NCBI RefSeq assembly: GCF_029023865.1
Contig: NZ_CP118969.1
Location: 682,001-746,000, forward strand
DNA from: Lactococcus lactis
GTDB lineage: Bacteria; Bacillota; Bacilli; Lactobacillales; Streptococcaceae
Direction: 5' to 3'
DNA length: 64,000 nt
The position numbers and the translations under genes are program-made. Every line of letters begins with the position of its first letter. Within the stretch, counting starts at the first letter, position 1. Under the pieces are notes generated by a model, which was given only the letters and a program-made list of their open reading frames with translations, did not search any database and was not told the DNA's origin. This document shows positions 1-8,052 of the stretch, piece after piece.

Positions 1-98
1 ATTCAGGAGATTTGATTGAGTATGATAAAACAAGCACAATTTTTACTCAACCTAGTTTGCAATCAACAGAAGATTATGTCTCTGGTCACTTTGGTTAA
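1..98 (+). CDS. pstB: Phosphate ABC transporter ATPase, C-terminal end only
   Basis: The first 98 bases are the last 32 codons of a gene that begins before the window. The readable end ([14 protein letters not shown], then EDYVSGHFG and stop) closely parallels the C-terminus of the complete PstB that follows ([11 protein letters not shown], then SDYISGKFG). This is therefore the upstream member of a tandem pair of phosphate-import ATPases, an arrangement known in lactococci and streptococci. Nothing can be said about its catalytic domain from this window. Confidence 0.8.
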   Translation, partial: SGDLIEYDKTSTIFTQPSLQSTEDYVSGHFG

Positions 99-117
99 GA
101 GAAAATAAAGTTTAAAA

Positions 118-142
118 TTACTGACGGAATTTTCGTTAGTAA
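118..142. repeat. Inverted repeat of the TTACTGAC family
   Basis: TTACTGACG and CGTTAGTAA face each other across a short AT loop directly after the first pstB gene. One G:U pair is needed. A run of A rather than T follows, so this is not a clear terminator on the + strand. It is the first of many elements with these arms in the window. Confidence 0.6.
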
Positions 143-165
143 AAAAACTACTGACGGATTCTTGA

Positions 166-252
166 TTTGTCGAAAAACTTGTCCGTCATAGGACAGTCGT
201 TTGTACTTTAGTACATTACGAATGTGCTAGTAGTTGTATCAGTAACTTATAA
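166..252. repeat. Structured intergenic element, copy 1
   Basis: Between the two pstB genes lies a stretch that shares about 60 nearly identical bases with 1868-1931. The common part includes GTCATAGGA, CAGTCG or TAGTCG, the hairpin TGTACTTTAGTACA, the flank TTACGAAT, and the end TATCAGTAACTT. This copy is less perfectly palindromic at its outer arms than copy 2. It sits just upstream of the pstB ribosome binding site, inside the operon. Confidence 0.7.
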
Positions 253-263
253 AAAGGTAAAAT

Positions 264-1025
264 ATGGAAAAAGAAGCAGTTTTAACCGTCAGCGACTTAT
301 CGCTTTATTACAGCAAGAAAAAAGCGTTGAATACGATAAACATGACATTCTACAAGAATGAAATTACAGCGCTCATTGGTCCCTCAGGATGTGGAAAATC
401 AACGCTTTTACGTTCAATCAATCGAATGAATGATTTGATTCCAACAGTAACAATTACTGGAGCCATTGATTATAAAGGTAAAAATATTTACAGTCCTAAA
501 GTTGATACTGTGGATTTACGTAAAGAAATTGGCATGGTTTTCCAACAACCCAATCCTTTTCCATTTTCAATTTATGAAAATGTGGTTTATGGATTGCGTT
601 TAAAAGGAGTGAAAGATAAGGCACTCCTTGATGAAGTGGTGGAAAACTCACTCAAAGCAGCAAATATTTGGGATGAAGTTAAGGATATTTTGCACAGTTC
701 AGCACTTGGACTTTCAGGTGGGCAACAACAAAGGGTTTGTATCGCACGTGTCCTTGCTGTCAATCCCGAAATTATCCTAATGGACGAACCAACATCAGCC
801 CTTGACCCAATTTCAGCGGCTCGTGTCGAAGAAACCATGCTTGAACTTAAAAAAGATTATACAATCGCGATTGTTACACATAGTATGCAACAAGCATCAC
901 GAATTTCAGACCGTACCGCCTTTATGTTAGACGGAAATCTGATTGAGTATAATGATACGAAAAGTATTTTCTTAAATCCAGAAAAACAAGAAACTTCTGA
1001 TTATATTTCTGGTAAATTTGGATAA
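264..1025 (+). CDS. pstB: Phosphate ABC transporter ATP-binding protein PstB
   Basis: This is the cytoplasmic ATPase that powers high-affinity phosphate import with PstS and the PstC/PstA permeases. At 253 aa it has the normal PstB length. Walker A (GPSGCGKST) is at residues 39-47, the Q-loop lies in [10 protein letters not shown], the signature is LSGGQQQR and Walker B is IILMDEP, followed by the SALDP D-loop. AAAAAGG lies 8 bases before the ATG. It follows a second pstB, whose end opens the window, and precedes phoU, so it is the distal part of a pst operon. The repeat-rich gaps before and after it suggest mRNA processing or partial termination, which is inference. Confidence 0.95.
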   Translation: MEKEAVLTVSDLSLYYSKKKALNTINMTFYKNEITALIGPSGCGKSTLLRSINRMNDLIPTVTITGAIDYKGKNIYSPKVDTVDLRKEIGMVFQQPNPFPFSIYENVVYGLRLKGVKDKALLDEVVENSLKAANIWDEVKDILHSSALGLSGGQQQRVCIARVLAVNPEIILMDEPTSALDPISAARVEETMLELKKDYTIAIVTHSMQQASRISDRTAFMLDGNLIEYNDTKSIFLNPEKQETSDYISGKFG

Positions 1026-1187
1026 ATTTTACTGACAGCCTTTGATGCTGACTTTAAAATGGAATGGACCGTCTAGCCAAAAGGCGAAGCGAGACATTTC
1101 ATTAGCATTCATTAAAGAAAGCGAAATAGCGTTGATTTAAATGAATGTATCATAATAACATTACTATAAAAACAAAGAGGGGTAATT

Positions 1188-1841
1188 ATGTTGCGTACAC
1201 AATTTGAAGAAGATCTTAATAAACTTCATAATCAATTTTACTCAATGGGCACGCAAGTTTCTGCTCAATTGAATAAGGCCGTTCGTGCCTTTGTTAGCCA
1301 TGATCGTGATTTGGCTGAACAAGTCATTGAAGGCGACCATGCCATTAATGACCAAGAAAAAAGTCTTGAAAATCAATCATTAGAAATGATTGCACTTCAA
1401 CAACCGGTTTCTAGCGATTTAAGAACAATCATCACCGTTCTAAAAGCATCATCTGACCTTGAGAGAATGGGTGACCACGTTGCATCTATTGCTAAGGCAA
1501 CCATTTCACTTAAAGGTGAAGAAAGAATTCACGTGGTTGAAGAAGATATTAGCTTACTCGGTGAAAAAGTTAAATCTATCGTTGATGCTTCACTCAATGC
1601 TTATATTCAAGGCAATGATAAACGGGCTCATGAAATTGCTGAACAACAATATGTCATCAAAAGTATGAGTCATGAAATTCAAGAAAAAATTCTTGACGGA
1701 ATGAAAGAAAACTCTGAAACAGTAACAACAGGTAAAGAATACTTGTTGACACTGGTTTACTTAGAACGAATTACCGGTTATGCGGTCAATCTCTGTGAGT
1801 GGATTGTTTACTTGAATTCTGGAAACATTATTGAACTGTAA
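1188..1841 (+). CDS. phoU: Phosphate transport/signalling regulator PhoU
   Basis: PhoU proteins link the Pst transporter to phosphate signalling and restrain uptake. The 217-residue protein has the expected two three-helix PhoU repeats. The first carries the usual acidic motif (SDLERMGDHVASIA), but the equivalent in the second repeat reads LERITGYAVNLCE. The conserved Asp-His is thus replaced by Gly-Tyr, so the second metal site may be altered. A strong ribosome binding site (AGAGGGG) precedes the ATG. The gene closes the pst operon and ends just before a strong hairpin shared with the convergent gene. Confidence 0.93.
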   Translation: MLRTQFEEDLNKLHNQFYSMGTQVSAQLNKAVRAFVSHDRDLAEQVIEGDHAINDQEKSLENQSLEMIALQQPVSSDLRTIITVLKASSDLERMGDHVASIAKATISLKGEERIHVVEEDISLLGEKVKSIVDASLNAYIQGNDKRAHEIAEQQYVIKSMSHEIQEKILDGMKENSETVTTGKEYLLTLVYLERITGYAVNLCEWIVYLNSGNIIEL

Positions 1842-1844
1842 AAT

Positions 1845-1937
1845 AAAAAGTTACTGACAAGAATTGCTGTCATAGGATAGTCGTTTGTACTTTAGTACAT
1901 TACGAATATCCTGGCAGTTCTATCAGTAACTTTTTTT
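1845..1937. terminator. Structured element copy 2, acting as bidirectional terminator
   Basis: A nested hairpin lies between convergent phoU and the phosphatase gene. The outer arms are AAAAAGTTACTGA and TCAGTAACTTTTTTT. Inside are AGGATA with TATCCT, TCG with CGA, and TGTAC with GTACA. The T run on the + strand and the A run at the other end make it a plausible terminator in both directions. Its core repeats at 166-252. Confidence 0.8.
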
Positions 1938-2505
1938 ATTGCTCATAATCAATTTCAATGACTTGGTGGGTCAGATATTTATTTTCAGCAAAGTCCATTT
2001 TGATGACATAGGGCATCTTTCCAGCTAAAGATTGAAAATCTTGAAACTGAAAGTCTGGTTGATAAAAATTTAAAATGGTAGAAAGAGAAGTACCATGTGT
2101 TCCGATTGCAACTTTTTGATTTTTAGAAGTTGTTAAAATCTGTTCAAGGGCTGAAATATTACGATTTTGAACTTCACGTAATGATTCTCCGTCAGCAAAT
2201 TTATAATCAAAATCATTCCATTGTCGCTTAGCAAAGGGCCAAAAATCAGCTATTTCATGGCCAACATTTCTTTCTCTAAAATCAGAAATGAGTTGAATTT
2301 CAAGATTTTTAGAGTGAGCAAGAGGATTCAGGGTACGAACAGAACGTTGAAATGGACTGGAAAAAATTTGCTCGATTGATACATTTGCAAAAGCATCAGC
2401 CAAGATAAGTGCGCGTTTTTCACCCTCGGCAGTCAGCGGAACATCCATATCGTCATAGGCTGCATTATCTCTAAGCGAATGTCGAATAAAATAAACTTCA
2501 GTCAT
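1936..2505 (-). CDS. Histidine phosphatase (phosphoglycerate-mutase-like) family protein
   Basis: This 189-residue cytoplasmic protein starts with the catalytic signature as FIRHSLRDN, with RHS in place of the usual RHG. The second catalytic His lies in AIGTHGTSL. These motifs place it in histidine phosphatase branch 1 (phosphoglycerate mutase/SixA-like). The substrate cannot be read from the sequence; a general phosphoglycerate mutase role is unlikely because the length and motifs differ from GpmA. It lies 21 bases after the S66 peptidase gene on the same strand and is probably co-transcribed with it. Confidence 0.8.
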   Translation of the reverse strand: MTEVYFIRHSLRDNAAYDDMDVPLTAEGEKRALILADAFANVSIEQIFSSPFQRSVRTLNPLAHSKNLEIQLISDFRERNVGHEIADFWPFAKRQWNDFDYKFADGESLREVQNRNISALEQILTTSKNQKVAIGTHGTSLSTILNFYQPDFQFQDFQSLAGKMPYVIKMDFAENKYLTHQVIEIDYEQ

Positions 2506-2526
2506 GTGACTCTCCTTTTTGATGTT

Positions 2527-3501
2527 CTAGCCTTCTAAGATTTCAATTCTTAAAGGCTGTGTGGAAATTTCTGCTTGCCCTCCCAGAGGAAAAGTAAAAA
2601 TAGGTTGAGTATGTCCAAAATCGACATCATAGACGACTGGAATTGTTTTTAAGTGGGGATATTTATCTAAAATAAAGTGTAAAATTTCCTCAGTCATCCC
2701 CTCTTCCTTAGGAAAACGACCGATGACAAGCCCAGCAATATCTGGATAAATTTGCAGAAAATGAGCTAATTCTCGGTCCCAATCATAGAAATCTTCCTGC
2801 TCCGCATTTTCTAAAAAAGCAATTGGGTGACTGGATTTGACTTGAGCACTGGTTCCTGTCACAAGCATCAAGGTATTTAGATTTCCGCCAATAATTTCCC
2901 CTGTCGCTTTGCCATGGTTATATATTTTCCAAGCAGCAGGCAGAAGATGACGAGCTTGAGTGGGGTCATACCAAGCATCACTCGTGTAAAAATCGCTGGC
3001 ATTTAAAGAATAAGTTGACTGACCAGCGACTGCATTTTTCCAAGAATTAGTTTGAAAGTCTTGTAATTCATCCATTAAAAAGGCGATATAACCTGGACCA
3101 TAGTAAGTGACCAAGCCAGTTTTAGCGAAAATCGCTTGGTGAAGAACAGTGATATCAGAAAATCCACAGAAAATTTTAGGATTATTTTTTACAACGTTCC
3201 AATCAATATAAGGAAGAAGTTCATTAGAGTTAAAGCCACCAATTGTACATAAAACAGCTTTAACATTCGGGTCTGAAAATGCTGCATGGAAATCTGCAAG
3301 ACGTGAATTAATCGAACTTGATTCAAGCAAATCATTTTCTAAAATATGCTGACCAAAAGTAACCTGATAACCAAGTGCTTCAAGACGAGCTTTTGCTTTT
3401 AATTTATCTTCAAATTTTCCAGTCCGAGTCAAAGAAGAACTAGGTGAAATCACACGGATTTCATCCCCCTCTTGTAATTTTTTAGGAAATATTTTATTCA
3501 T
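2527..3501 (-). CDS. S66 family LD-carboxypeptidase / MccF-like peptidase
   Basis: The 324-residue product matches the S66 serine peptidase family, which includes LD-carboxypeptidases that trim murein tetrapeptides and MccF enzymes that detoxify microcin C-type compounds. The likely nucleophile Ser is in FCGFSDIT, the Glu is in FLENAEQ and the His is in DFGHTQP. No signal peptide is visible, so it acts in the cytoplasm. It is read in the same direction as serS but separated by a terminator and repeats, so it may have its own promoter. Whether it recycles peptidoglycan or gives immunity to a nucleotide-peptide antibiotic cannot be decided here. Confidence 0.82.
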   Translation of the reverse strand: MNKIFPKKLQEGDEIRVISPSSSLTRTGKFEDKLKAKARLEALGYQVTFGQHILENDLLESSSINSRLADFHAAFSDPNVKAVLCTIGGFNSNELLPYIDWNVVKNNPKIFCGFSDITVLHQAIFAKTGLVTYYGPGYIAFLMDELQDFQTNSWKNAVAGQSTYSLNASDFYTSDAWYDPTQARHLLPAAWKIYNHGKATGEIIGGNLNTLMLVTGTSAQVKSSHPIAFLENAEQEDFYDWDRELAHFLQIYPDIAGLVIGRFPKEEGMTEEILHFILDKYPHLKTIPVVYDVDFGHTQPIFTFPLGGQAEISTQPLRIEILEG

Positions 3502-3605
3502 TTATCAAAGCCCTCCGTCAGTAAATTGAACTAATTATAGCATTTACTGACAGCATTGTCATCAAAAATATTTAAAGATTTTAATTTAGGATTATATTTT
3601 GAAAG

Positions 3606-3631
3606 TTACTGACAGAAATTTCTGTCAGTAA
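3606..3631. repeat. Perfect 26-bp palindrome of the TTACTGACAG family
   Basis: TTACTGACAG and CTGTCAGTAA flank a central AAATTT, giving a perfect 26-base palindrome between serS and the S66 gene. It is the cleanest copy of the recurring motif. No T tract follows, so it is not a simple terminator. Confidence 0.85.
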
Positions 3632-3640
3632 TATTAAACA

Positions 3641-3687
3641 AAAAAATCTACTAACAAGCCAAAAAAATTTCTGTCAGTAGATTTTTT
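3641..3687 (-). terminator. serS terminator
   Basis: On the minus strand, AAAAAATCTACTGACA pairs with TGTTAGTAGATTTTTT around an AT-rich loop, directly after the serS stop codon. The stem contains the recurring CTGTCAGTA motif, so the dispersed repeat is used here as a terminator stem. Confidence 0.75.
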
Positions 3688-3689
3688 AA

Positions 3690-4961
3690 TTATTTAATTA
3701 CTTCAAGTCCACCCATATAAGGACGAAGGACTTCAGGAACAGTGATTGAGCCATCTTCATTTTGATAATTTTCAAGAATAGCAGCCACAGTACGTCCAAC
3801 AGCAAGTCCAGAACCATTCAAAGTGTGAAGGAGTTGAACTTTACCCTCTTCGTCACGATAACGAATTTGGGCACGACGGGCTTGGAAATCTTCACAGTTT
3901 GAACATGAAGAAATTTCACGGTAAGTATTTTGTGCAGGAATCCAAACTTCTAAATCATAAGTTTTAGCAGCAGAGAATCCCATGTCACCAGTTGACAAAG
4001 CCACGACACGGTATGCAAGACCCAATTTTTGCAGAATATTTTCAGCGTTTGCTGTCATTTTTTCAAGTTCATCATAAGATTGGTCAGGTTTAGCAAATTT
4101 AACCATTTCAACTTTATGGAATTGGTGCAAACGAATCAAACCACGAGTATCACGACCAGCAGAACCAGCTTCAGAACGGAAAGAAGGACTCATTGCTGTG
4201 AATTTGATTGGCAATTCTGCGCCATCCAAAATTTCCCCACGATAGTAGTTAGTCAAAGGAACTTCAGCAGTTGGAATTAAAACAAAACCACGGTCATCTT
4301 TCAATTCAAAAGTATCTTCTTTAAATTTAGGATATTGACCCGTTCCAAACATTGACTCTTGATTAACCATATAAGGAGTAATCATTTCAGTATAACCTTC
4401 TTTACCGTGCTCATCAAGCATGAAGTTATAGAGTGCACGTTCAAGTCTTGCGCCAGCACCTTTGTAGAATAGGAAGCGTGAACCAGTGACTTTACCACCA
4501 CGTTCCCAATCCAAAATTCCTAAATCTTCACCCAAATCCCAGTGAGCTTTAGGTTCAAAATTGAAAGTTGGAGTTTGACCAACACGACGAACCTCAACAT
4601 TATCATCTTCATCAGCACCAATTGGTGTACTTTCATGAGGAAGATTTGGCAACATGATAATGATTTCATTCAAGTTTTCTTCGATTTCAGCAAGTTCAGC
4701 ATCAATGGCTTTGATTTCAGCAGAAACTTTTTGCATTGCAGCAATTTGTGCGCTGGCATCGCCTTTTGCACGTTTTACTTGAGAAATTTCATCAGAAACG
4801 CTATTACGTTCAGCTTTCAAAGCCTCAGATTTTACAATGAGTTCACGACGTTTAATGTCTAAGTCATGAAGTTTTTCAAGTTTCTCTTTTTCAACACCAC
4901 GAGTGGCTAATTTTGCAGCAACACCGTCAAAATCAGCACGAATTTTTTTAATATCAAGCAT
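3690..4961 (-). CDS. serS: Seryl-tRNA synthetase
   Basis: A class II synthetase that charges tRNA-Ser with serine in the cytoplasm. It is 423 aa, the usual length. The N-terminal coiled-coil arm (about residues 25-110, rich in K, E and A) that grips the long variable arm of tRNA-Ser is clear. Motif 2 reads [20 protein letters not shown] and motif 3 [18 protein letters not shown] lies just upstream of the ATG. A T-box leader (5035-5275) precedes the gene, so expression should rise when uncharged tRNA-Ser accumulates. It appears monocistronic, with a terminator after it. Confidence 0.97.
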
Positions 4962-5027
4962 AAGCTCTCCTTTATTTTTATATAAAACTTACTGACAAGA
5001 ATATTTTAGAAAAAGTTCTGTCAGTAG

Positions 5028-5275
5028 AAAAAAAGCGCCCAAATTCAAAAAGAATTAGGGCGCGGTAATCGCACGGTTCCACCTAAATTATCTATTTATT
5101 TACTGACGAAAACTGATATTCAAGCTGTCAGTAAAAATAGAACTCAAGTCACTTGTAACGTAAGCAGACGTTCTCATTTTCATGAGAAAATTAACAGAAG
5201 TAGAAAGTCATTATTTCATTTTACTTGTTTTCAGCACCACAAGCTCTCTAAAAAAATTTAATAAGACCCATTTCT
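5028..5275 (-). promoter_or_regulatory. T-box riboswitch leader of serS
   Basis: Read on the minus strand, the leader contains the T-box core AGGTGGAACCGTGCG (5084-5070). Next comes a terminator with stem GCGCCC/GGGCGC (5063-5035) and a run of U. The 5' part has a GGTGCTGAAA distal-loop-like segment in a CTTGT/ACAAG hairpin. A serine UCU codon in GACTTTCTAC is a possible specifier, but I could not fold stem I with certainty. A TTTACTGAC inverted repeat (5099-5135) sits between stem I and the antiterminator. Confidence 0.85.
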
Positions 5276-5281
5276 AGATTT

Positions 5282-5311
5282 ATTTTACCATTTTGTGAAT
5301 TACTTTGTCAA
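5282..5311 (-). promoter_or_regulatory. serS promoter
   Basis: TTGACA (5311-5306) and TAAAAT (5287-5282) are separated by 18 bases, with TGG just before the -10 giving an extended -10. Transcription would start near 5275, at the head of the T-box leader. Confidence 0.75.
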
Positions 5312-5344
5312 AAATTTTTAAAATCATCATTTTAAAATCAATCA

Positions 5345-5716
5345 TTACTTTTTGAAAGCGCGACGGAAAGGGTCAAGCAAACTAGGTGCTCTGACAATAT
5401 TTTCTTTACCCACATATTCAGCAACTTTTTTCAAAATAGAACCGGAATCCTTAGAAGAAAATCGTACCTTAGCTTGAGTGTCTAAAATCAAAGAAAACTG
5501 CTGACCAAGTTTTCCACTGATTGAAACATCAACTTCGGCGCTTTTAATACTTGACCAAGTAAAGAAAATATTTTGTCCTCGGCGTGGATTTTTATATTCA
5601 AATTCAAAACCAGCATCACCCAAGATAATATTTCCATTTTCAACCACACCTAAATAGGCTGTTCCTTTTGTTTCATAAAATATTTCAGAATTATTAGTTG
5701 CCAAAATCGTCCTCAT
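5345..5716 (-). CDS. DUF956 (ManO-like) family protein
   Basis: A 123-residue soluble protein of the DUF956 family, which is usually encoded beside mannose-family PTS operons and often named ManO. It shares a pattern with the second copy at 6585: AYLG near residue 20, GDxxFEF, FxWSSI or FPWTAV, GRQFS or GQQFS, and RFSSKxSG near residue 90. A basic FRRAFKK end follows. Its molecular function is not established. Unlike the other copy it is not beside ptnD; it is divergent from the YitT-like gene. An extended -10 (TGTTATAAT, 5740-5732) leaves only about nine leader bases without an obvious ribosome binding site. Confidence 0.8.
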   Translation of the reverse strand: MRTILATNNSEIFYETKGTAYLGVVENGNIILGDAGFEFEYKNPRRGQNIFFTWSSIKSAEVDVSISGKLGQQFSLILDTQAKVRFSSKDSGSILKKVAEYVGKENIVRAPSLLDPFRRAFKK

Positions 5717-5864
5717 TTCGTTTATACCTGTATTATAACATATCTATATTATATCAAGAACTAAAGAAGATAATAAAAATAGGCCCAACGAGGGATATGG
5801 TTTAAAGAATAAATATAAAAATGTTATCATTAGATTATAAGAAAAAACTAATAAAGGAGGTAAA

Positions 5865-6560
5865 ATGACTTTAATCGGAGTAAAAATTGATAGACTATTT
5901 CTCAGAGATCTATTCATACTACTAGTTGGTATAGGCCTTTATATCCTCTCTATTCAACTTTTTGTCGTTCCTAACGCGATGGCTAGCAATGGAATCGCAG
6001 GATTTTCAGTATTTATTCATTTTGTTTTCGGAATGAATCCAGCTTTGACTTTTTTTGCAGTCAATATTCCACTCTTTCTTTTGAGTTGGAAACTACTTGA
6101 GCAGCGGGAATTGTTACTGACCATTCCTGGAGCGCTGGCCATGAGCGGATGGATGATGATTTATGAAGCAATAGGAATTACTGGCTTTCAAATGGACTCA
6201 TTGATTACTGTGGGAATTATAGACGGAATCCTCTCAGGAATTGGTGCAGGTTTAGTTGTTCTATCACAAGGAACATTTGGAGGCTCTATTCTACTTGCGC
6301 GGCTTTTTGAAAACAAGTGGAAAGTGCAAATAGATAAAACGCTCTTTGGTATTGATATTGTAGTTATGCTATTAGCAGTCGTGACTTATCTTGCCCTTCC
6401 AAATTTTTTTGTCACACTCTTATCTTGTTACATCTTCAGTAAAGTCACACGTTTCATCGGACGACCCTCATACCGCCAACAAATTTTACAAAAAGTTGGA
6501 TTAATAAAAAATGAGTCAAGCTGTTCTTGCACAACTAATGAATGTTCTTGCTCTAACTAA
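5865..6560 (+). CDS. YitT-like (DUF161) membrane protein with Cys-rich tail
   Basis: The 231-residue product has about five hydrophobic segments and the YitT-family pattern: an N-terminal VPNAMASNGIAGFSV loop and a GTFGGSILLARLF segment. The soluble C-terminal domain typical of longer YitT proteins is missing. Instead the protein ends in SSCSCTTNECSCSN, four cysteines in two CxC pairs, which looks like a metal-binding or thiol tail. AAAGGAGG precedes the ATG. The role is unknown; the family is thought to be membrane-embedded. It is convergent with manO and they share a terminator. Confidence 0.75.
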   Translation: MTLIGVKIDRLFLRDLFILLVGIGLYILSIQLFVVPNAMASNGIAGFSVFIHFVFGMNPALTFFAVNIPLFLLSWKLLEQRELLLTIPGALAMSGWMMIYEAIGITGFQMDSLITVGIIDGILSGIGAGLVVLSQGTFGGSILLARLFENKWKVQIDKTLFGIDIVVMLLAVVTYLALPNFFVTLLSCYIFSKVTRFIGRPSYRQQILQKVGLIKNESSCSCTTNECSCSN

Positions 6561-6563
6561 CAA

Positions 6564-6586
6564 AAAAATCCCAGATTGGGATTTTT
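6564..6586. terminator. Bidirectional terminator between YitT-like gene and manO
   Basis: AAAAATCCCA and TGGGATTTTT pair around a three-base loop between two convergent genes, with T runs available in both directions. Confidence 0.85.
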
Positions 6587-6968
6587 ATTTTTTCTTCTTT
6601 CTCTTAAAAGCATTTTTAAAAGTTCCGAGGAAACTAGGGGATTTAACCACTTTATCGTTTCCTAAATAATGACGAATCCATTTTAAAACAGTTCCTGAGT
6701 TTTTCGATGAGAATCGAACCTTAGAGCCATTTTGTAAAACGATTGAAAATTGTCGACCAACTTTTACCTCACCTTTGAGGGATTTTGAAACATCACCCTC
6801 AACACGAGCCACTGCCGTCCAAGGAAAAGTCATATTTTTTTCAACATTTCGGTCATTATAAAACTCAAAAGCAACATCACCAATCAGAATTTTTCCATAT
6901 TCAGCAAAACCTAAATAAGCAATTCCTTCTGTTGAATAATCAGCCTTAGTATTTAGTGATTGAGCCAC
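6585..6968 (-). CDS. manO: DUF956 family protein ManO
   Basis: The 127-residue product belongs to the same DUF956 family as the protein at 5345. This copy lies directly downstream of ptnD, the classical position of manO next to a mannose PTS operon. It begins with GTG, chosen because GGAGAGAA lies at correct spacing and the conserved AYLGFAEYGKILIGD follows. The protein ends in a strongly basic tail (FKNAFKRKKKK). A regulatory or accessory role in mannose PTS function is suggested only by genomic neighbourhood. A weak terminator after ptnD suggests it is partly independent. Confidence 0.8.
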   Translation of the reverse strand: MAQSLNTKADYSTEGIAYLGFAEYGKILIGDVAFEFYNDRNVEKNMTFPWTAVARVEGDVSKSLKGEVKVGRQFSIVLQNGSKVRFSSKNSGTVLKWIRHYLGNDKVVKSPSFLGTFKNAFKRKKKK

Positions 6969-7070
6969 AGATTCTCTCCATTTCCTAGATTAATAATCTA
7001 AAAACCATTATACCATAAAAACACTTTACTTGCCTTAAATACTTCAATTTATTAGAGAAAAATAAAATAA

Positions 7071-7098
7071 AAAAACCAATCCAAAGATTGATTTTTTT
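7071..7098 (-). terminator. Terminator after ptnD
   Basis: On the minus strand, AATCAATC and GATTGGTT form a short stem with one mismatch just after the ptnD stop codon, followed by a U/A-rich stretch. Confidence 0.5.
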
Positions 7099-7110
7099 AT
7101 ACCAAATCGA

Positions 7111-8034
7111 TTACATGATTTGAGCCCAACGACCGAGGATACCCACGACGAAGAGACCAAAGATAATAACGATTGGAGAAACTTTTTTCTTAAGCAACCA
7201 CATGCAAAGGAATGTGATAAGTAAACCAGCAAGACCAGGAATCAATTGATTCAAGTTATCTTGAAGATAAGTTACTTTTGTAGGATCAAGAGAAAGTTTG
7301 TTACCAACTTGACCAAGAATATCATGAAGTTGTGTACCAGATACAGAACCTTTAGGGAATTCTACATAAGCACCTTTTTGTAAAGGAATTTTTGAAACAA
7401 CAGCGTTAGGACCATTAAAGTTAATTGTTACCCAACGTTGAATCAATACACCAAGGACGAACATACCAAGGATAGATGCACCTTTAGTAATAGTTTGGAG
7501 AAGTCCTCCACCAAGGTCTTTAGTGATTGCAGAACCTGATTTATAACCAAATTCTTGAGTGTACCACAAGAAAGCGATACGGATAGCGTTCCACACGATG
7601 AAGAAGAAGAGTGGAGCGATAATTGATCCACCAGTAGCCAATGAAGCTGCAATCGCACCAACGATAGGACGTACTGTAAACCAGAAGACAGGGTCACCGA
7701 TACCGGCAAGAGGACCCATCATACCAACTTTAACCCCTTGAATAGCGGCATCATCGATATCAGCACCGTTAGCACGTTCTTCTTCAAGGGCAAGAGTTAC
7801 ACCGATGATAGGAGCGGCAACGTATGGGTGAGTATTAAAGAATTCCAAGTGACGTTTCAAAGCTTCTTTAGCTTCTTCGCCAGAAGGGTAGAGTTTTTTC
7901 AATGCTGGAATGAGCGAGTAAGCCCAACCACCATTTTGCATACGTTCGTAGTTCCAAGAACCTTGGAGGAACATTGAACGCCACATAACGCTACGACGGA
8001 TTTTCTTATCAAGAGTTACTTTATTTTCAGACAT
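7111..8034 (-). CDS. ptnD: Mannose/glucose PTS transporter subunit IID
   Basis: IID is one of the two membrane components of the mannose-family PTS permease and forms the sugar channel with IIC. The 307-residue protein has the family pattern: SVMWRSMFLQGSWNYERMQNGGWAYSL near the N-terminus (here cited in part as WNYERMQNGG), GMMGPLAGIGDP in the centre and hydrophobic helices at the C-terminus. A ribosome binding site (GGAGG) precedes the ATG, and only 18 bases separate it from ptnC. In lactococci the IIC/IID pair also serves as receptor for class IIa and lactococcin A-type bacteriocins, which is established knowledge rather than something seen here. Confidence 0.95.
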   Translation of the reverse strand: MSENKVTLDKKIRRSVMWRSMFLQGSWNYERMQNGGWAYSLIPALKKLYPSGEEAKEALKRHLEFFNTHPYVAAPIIGVTLALEEERANGADIDDAAIQGVKVGMMGPLAGIGDPVFWFTVRPIVGAIAASLATGGSIIAPLFFFIVWNAIRIAFLWYTQEFGYKSGSAITKDLGGGLLQTITKGASILGMFVLGVLIQRWVTINFNGPNAVVSKIPLQKGAYVEFPKGSVSGTQLHDILGQVGNKLSLDPTKVTYLQDNLNQLIPGLAGLLITFLCMWLLKKKVSPIVIIFGLFVVGILGRWAQIM

Positions 8035-8052
8035 TTTTTAGATCCTCCTTTC

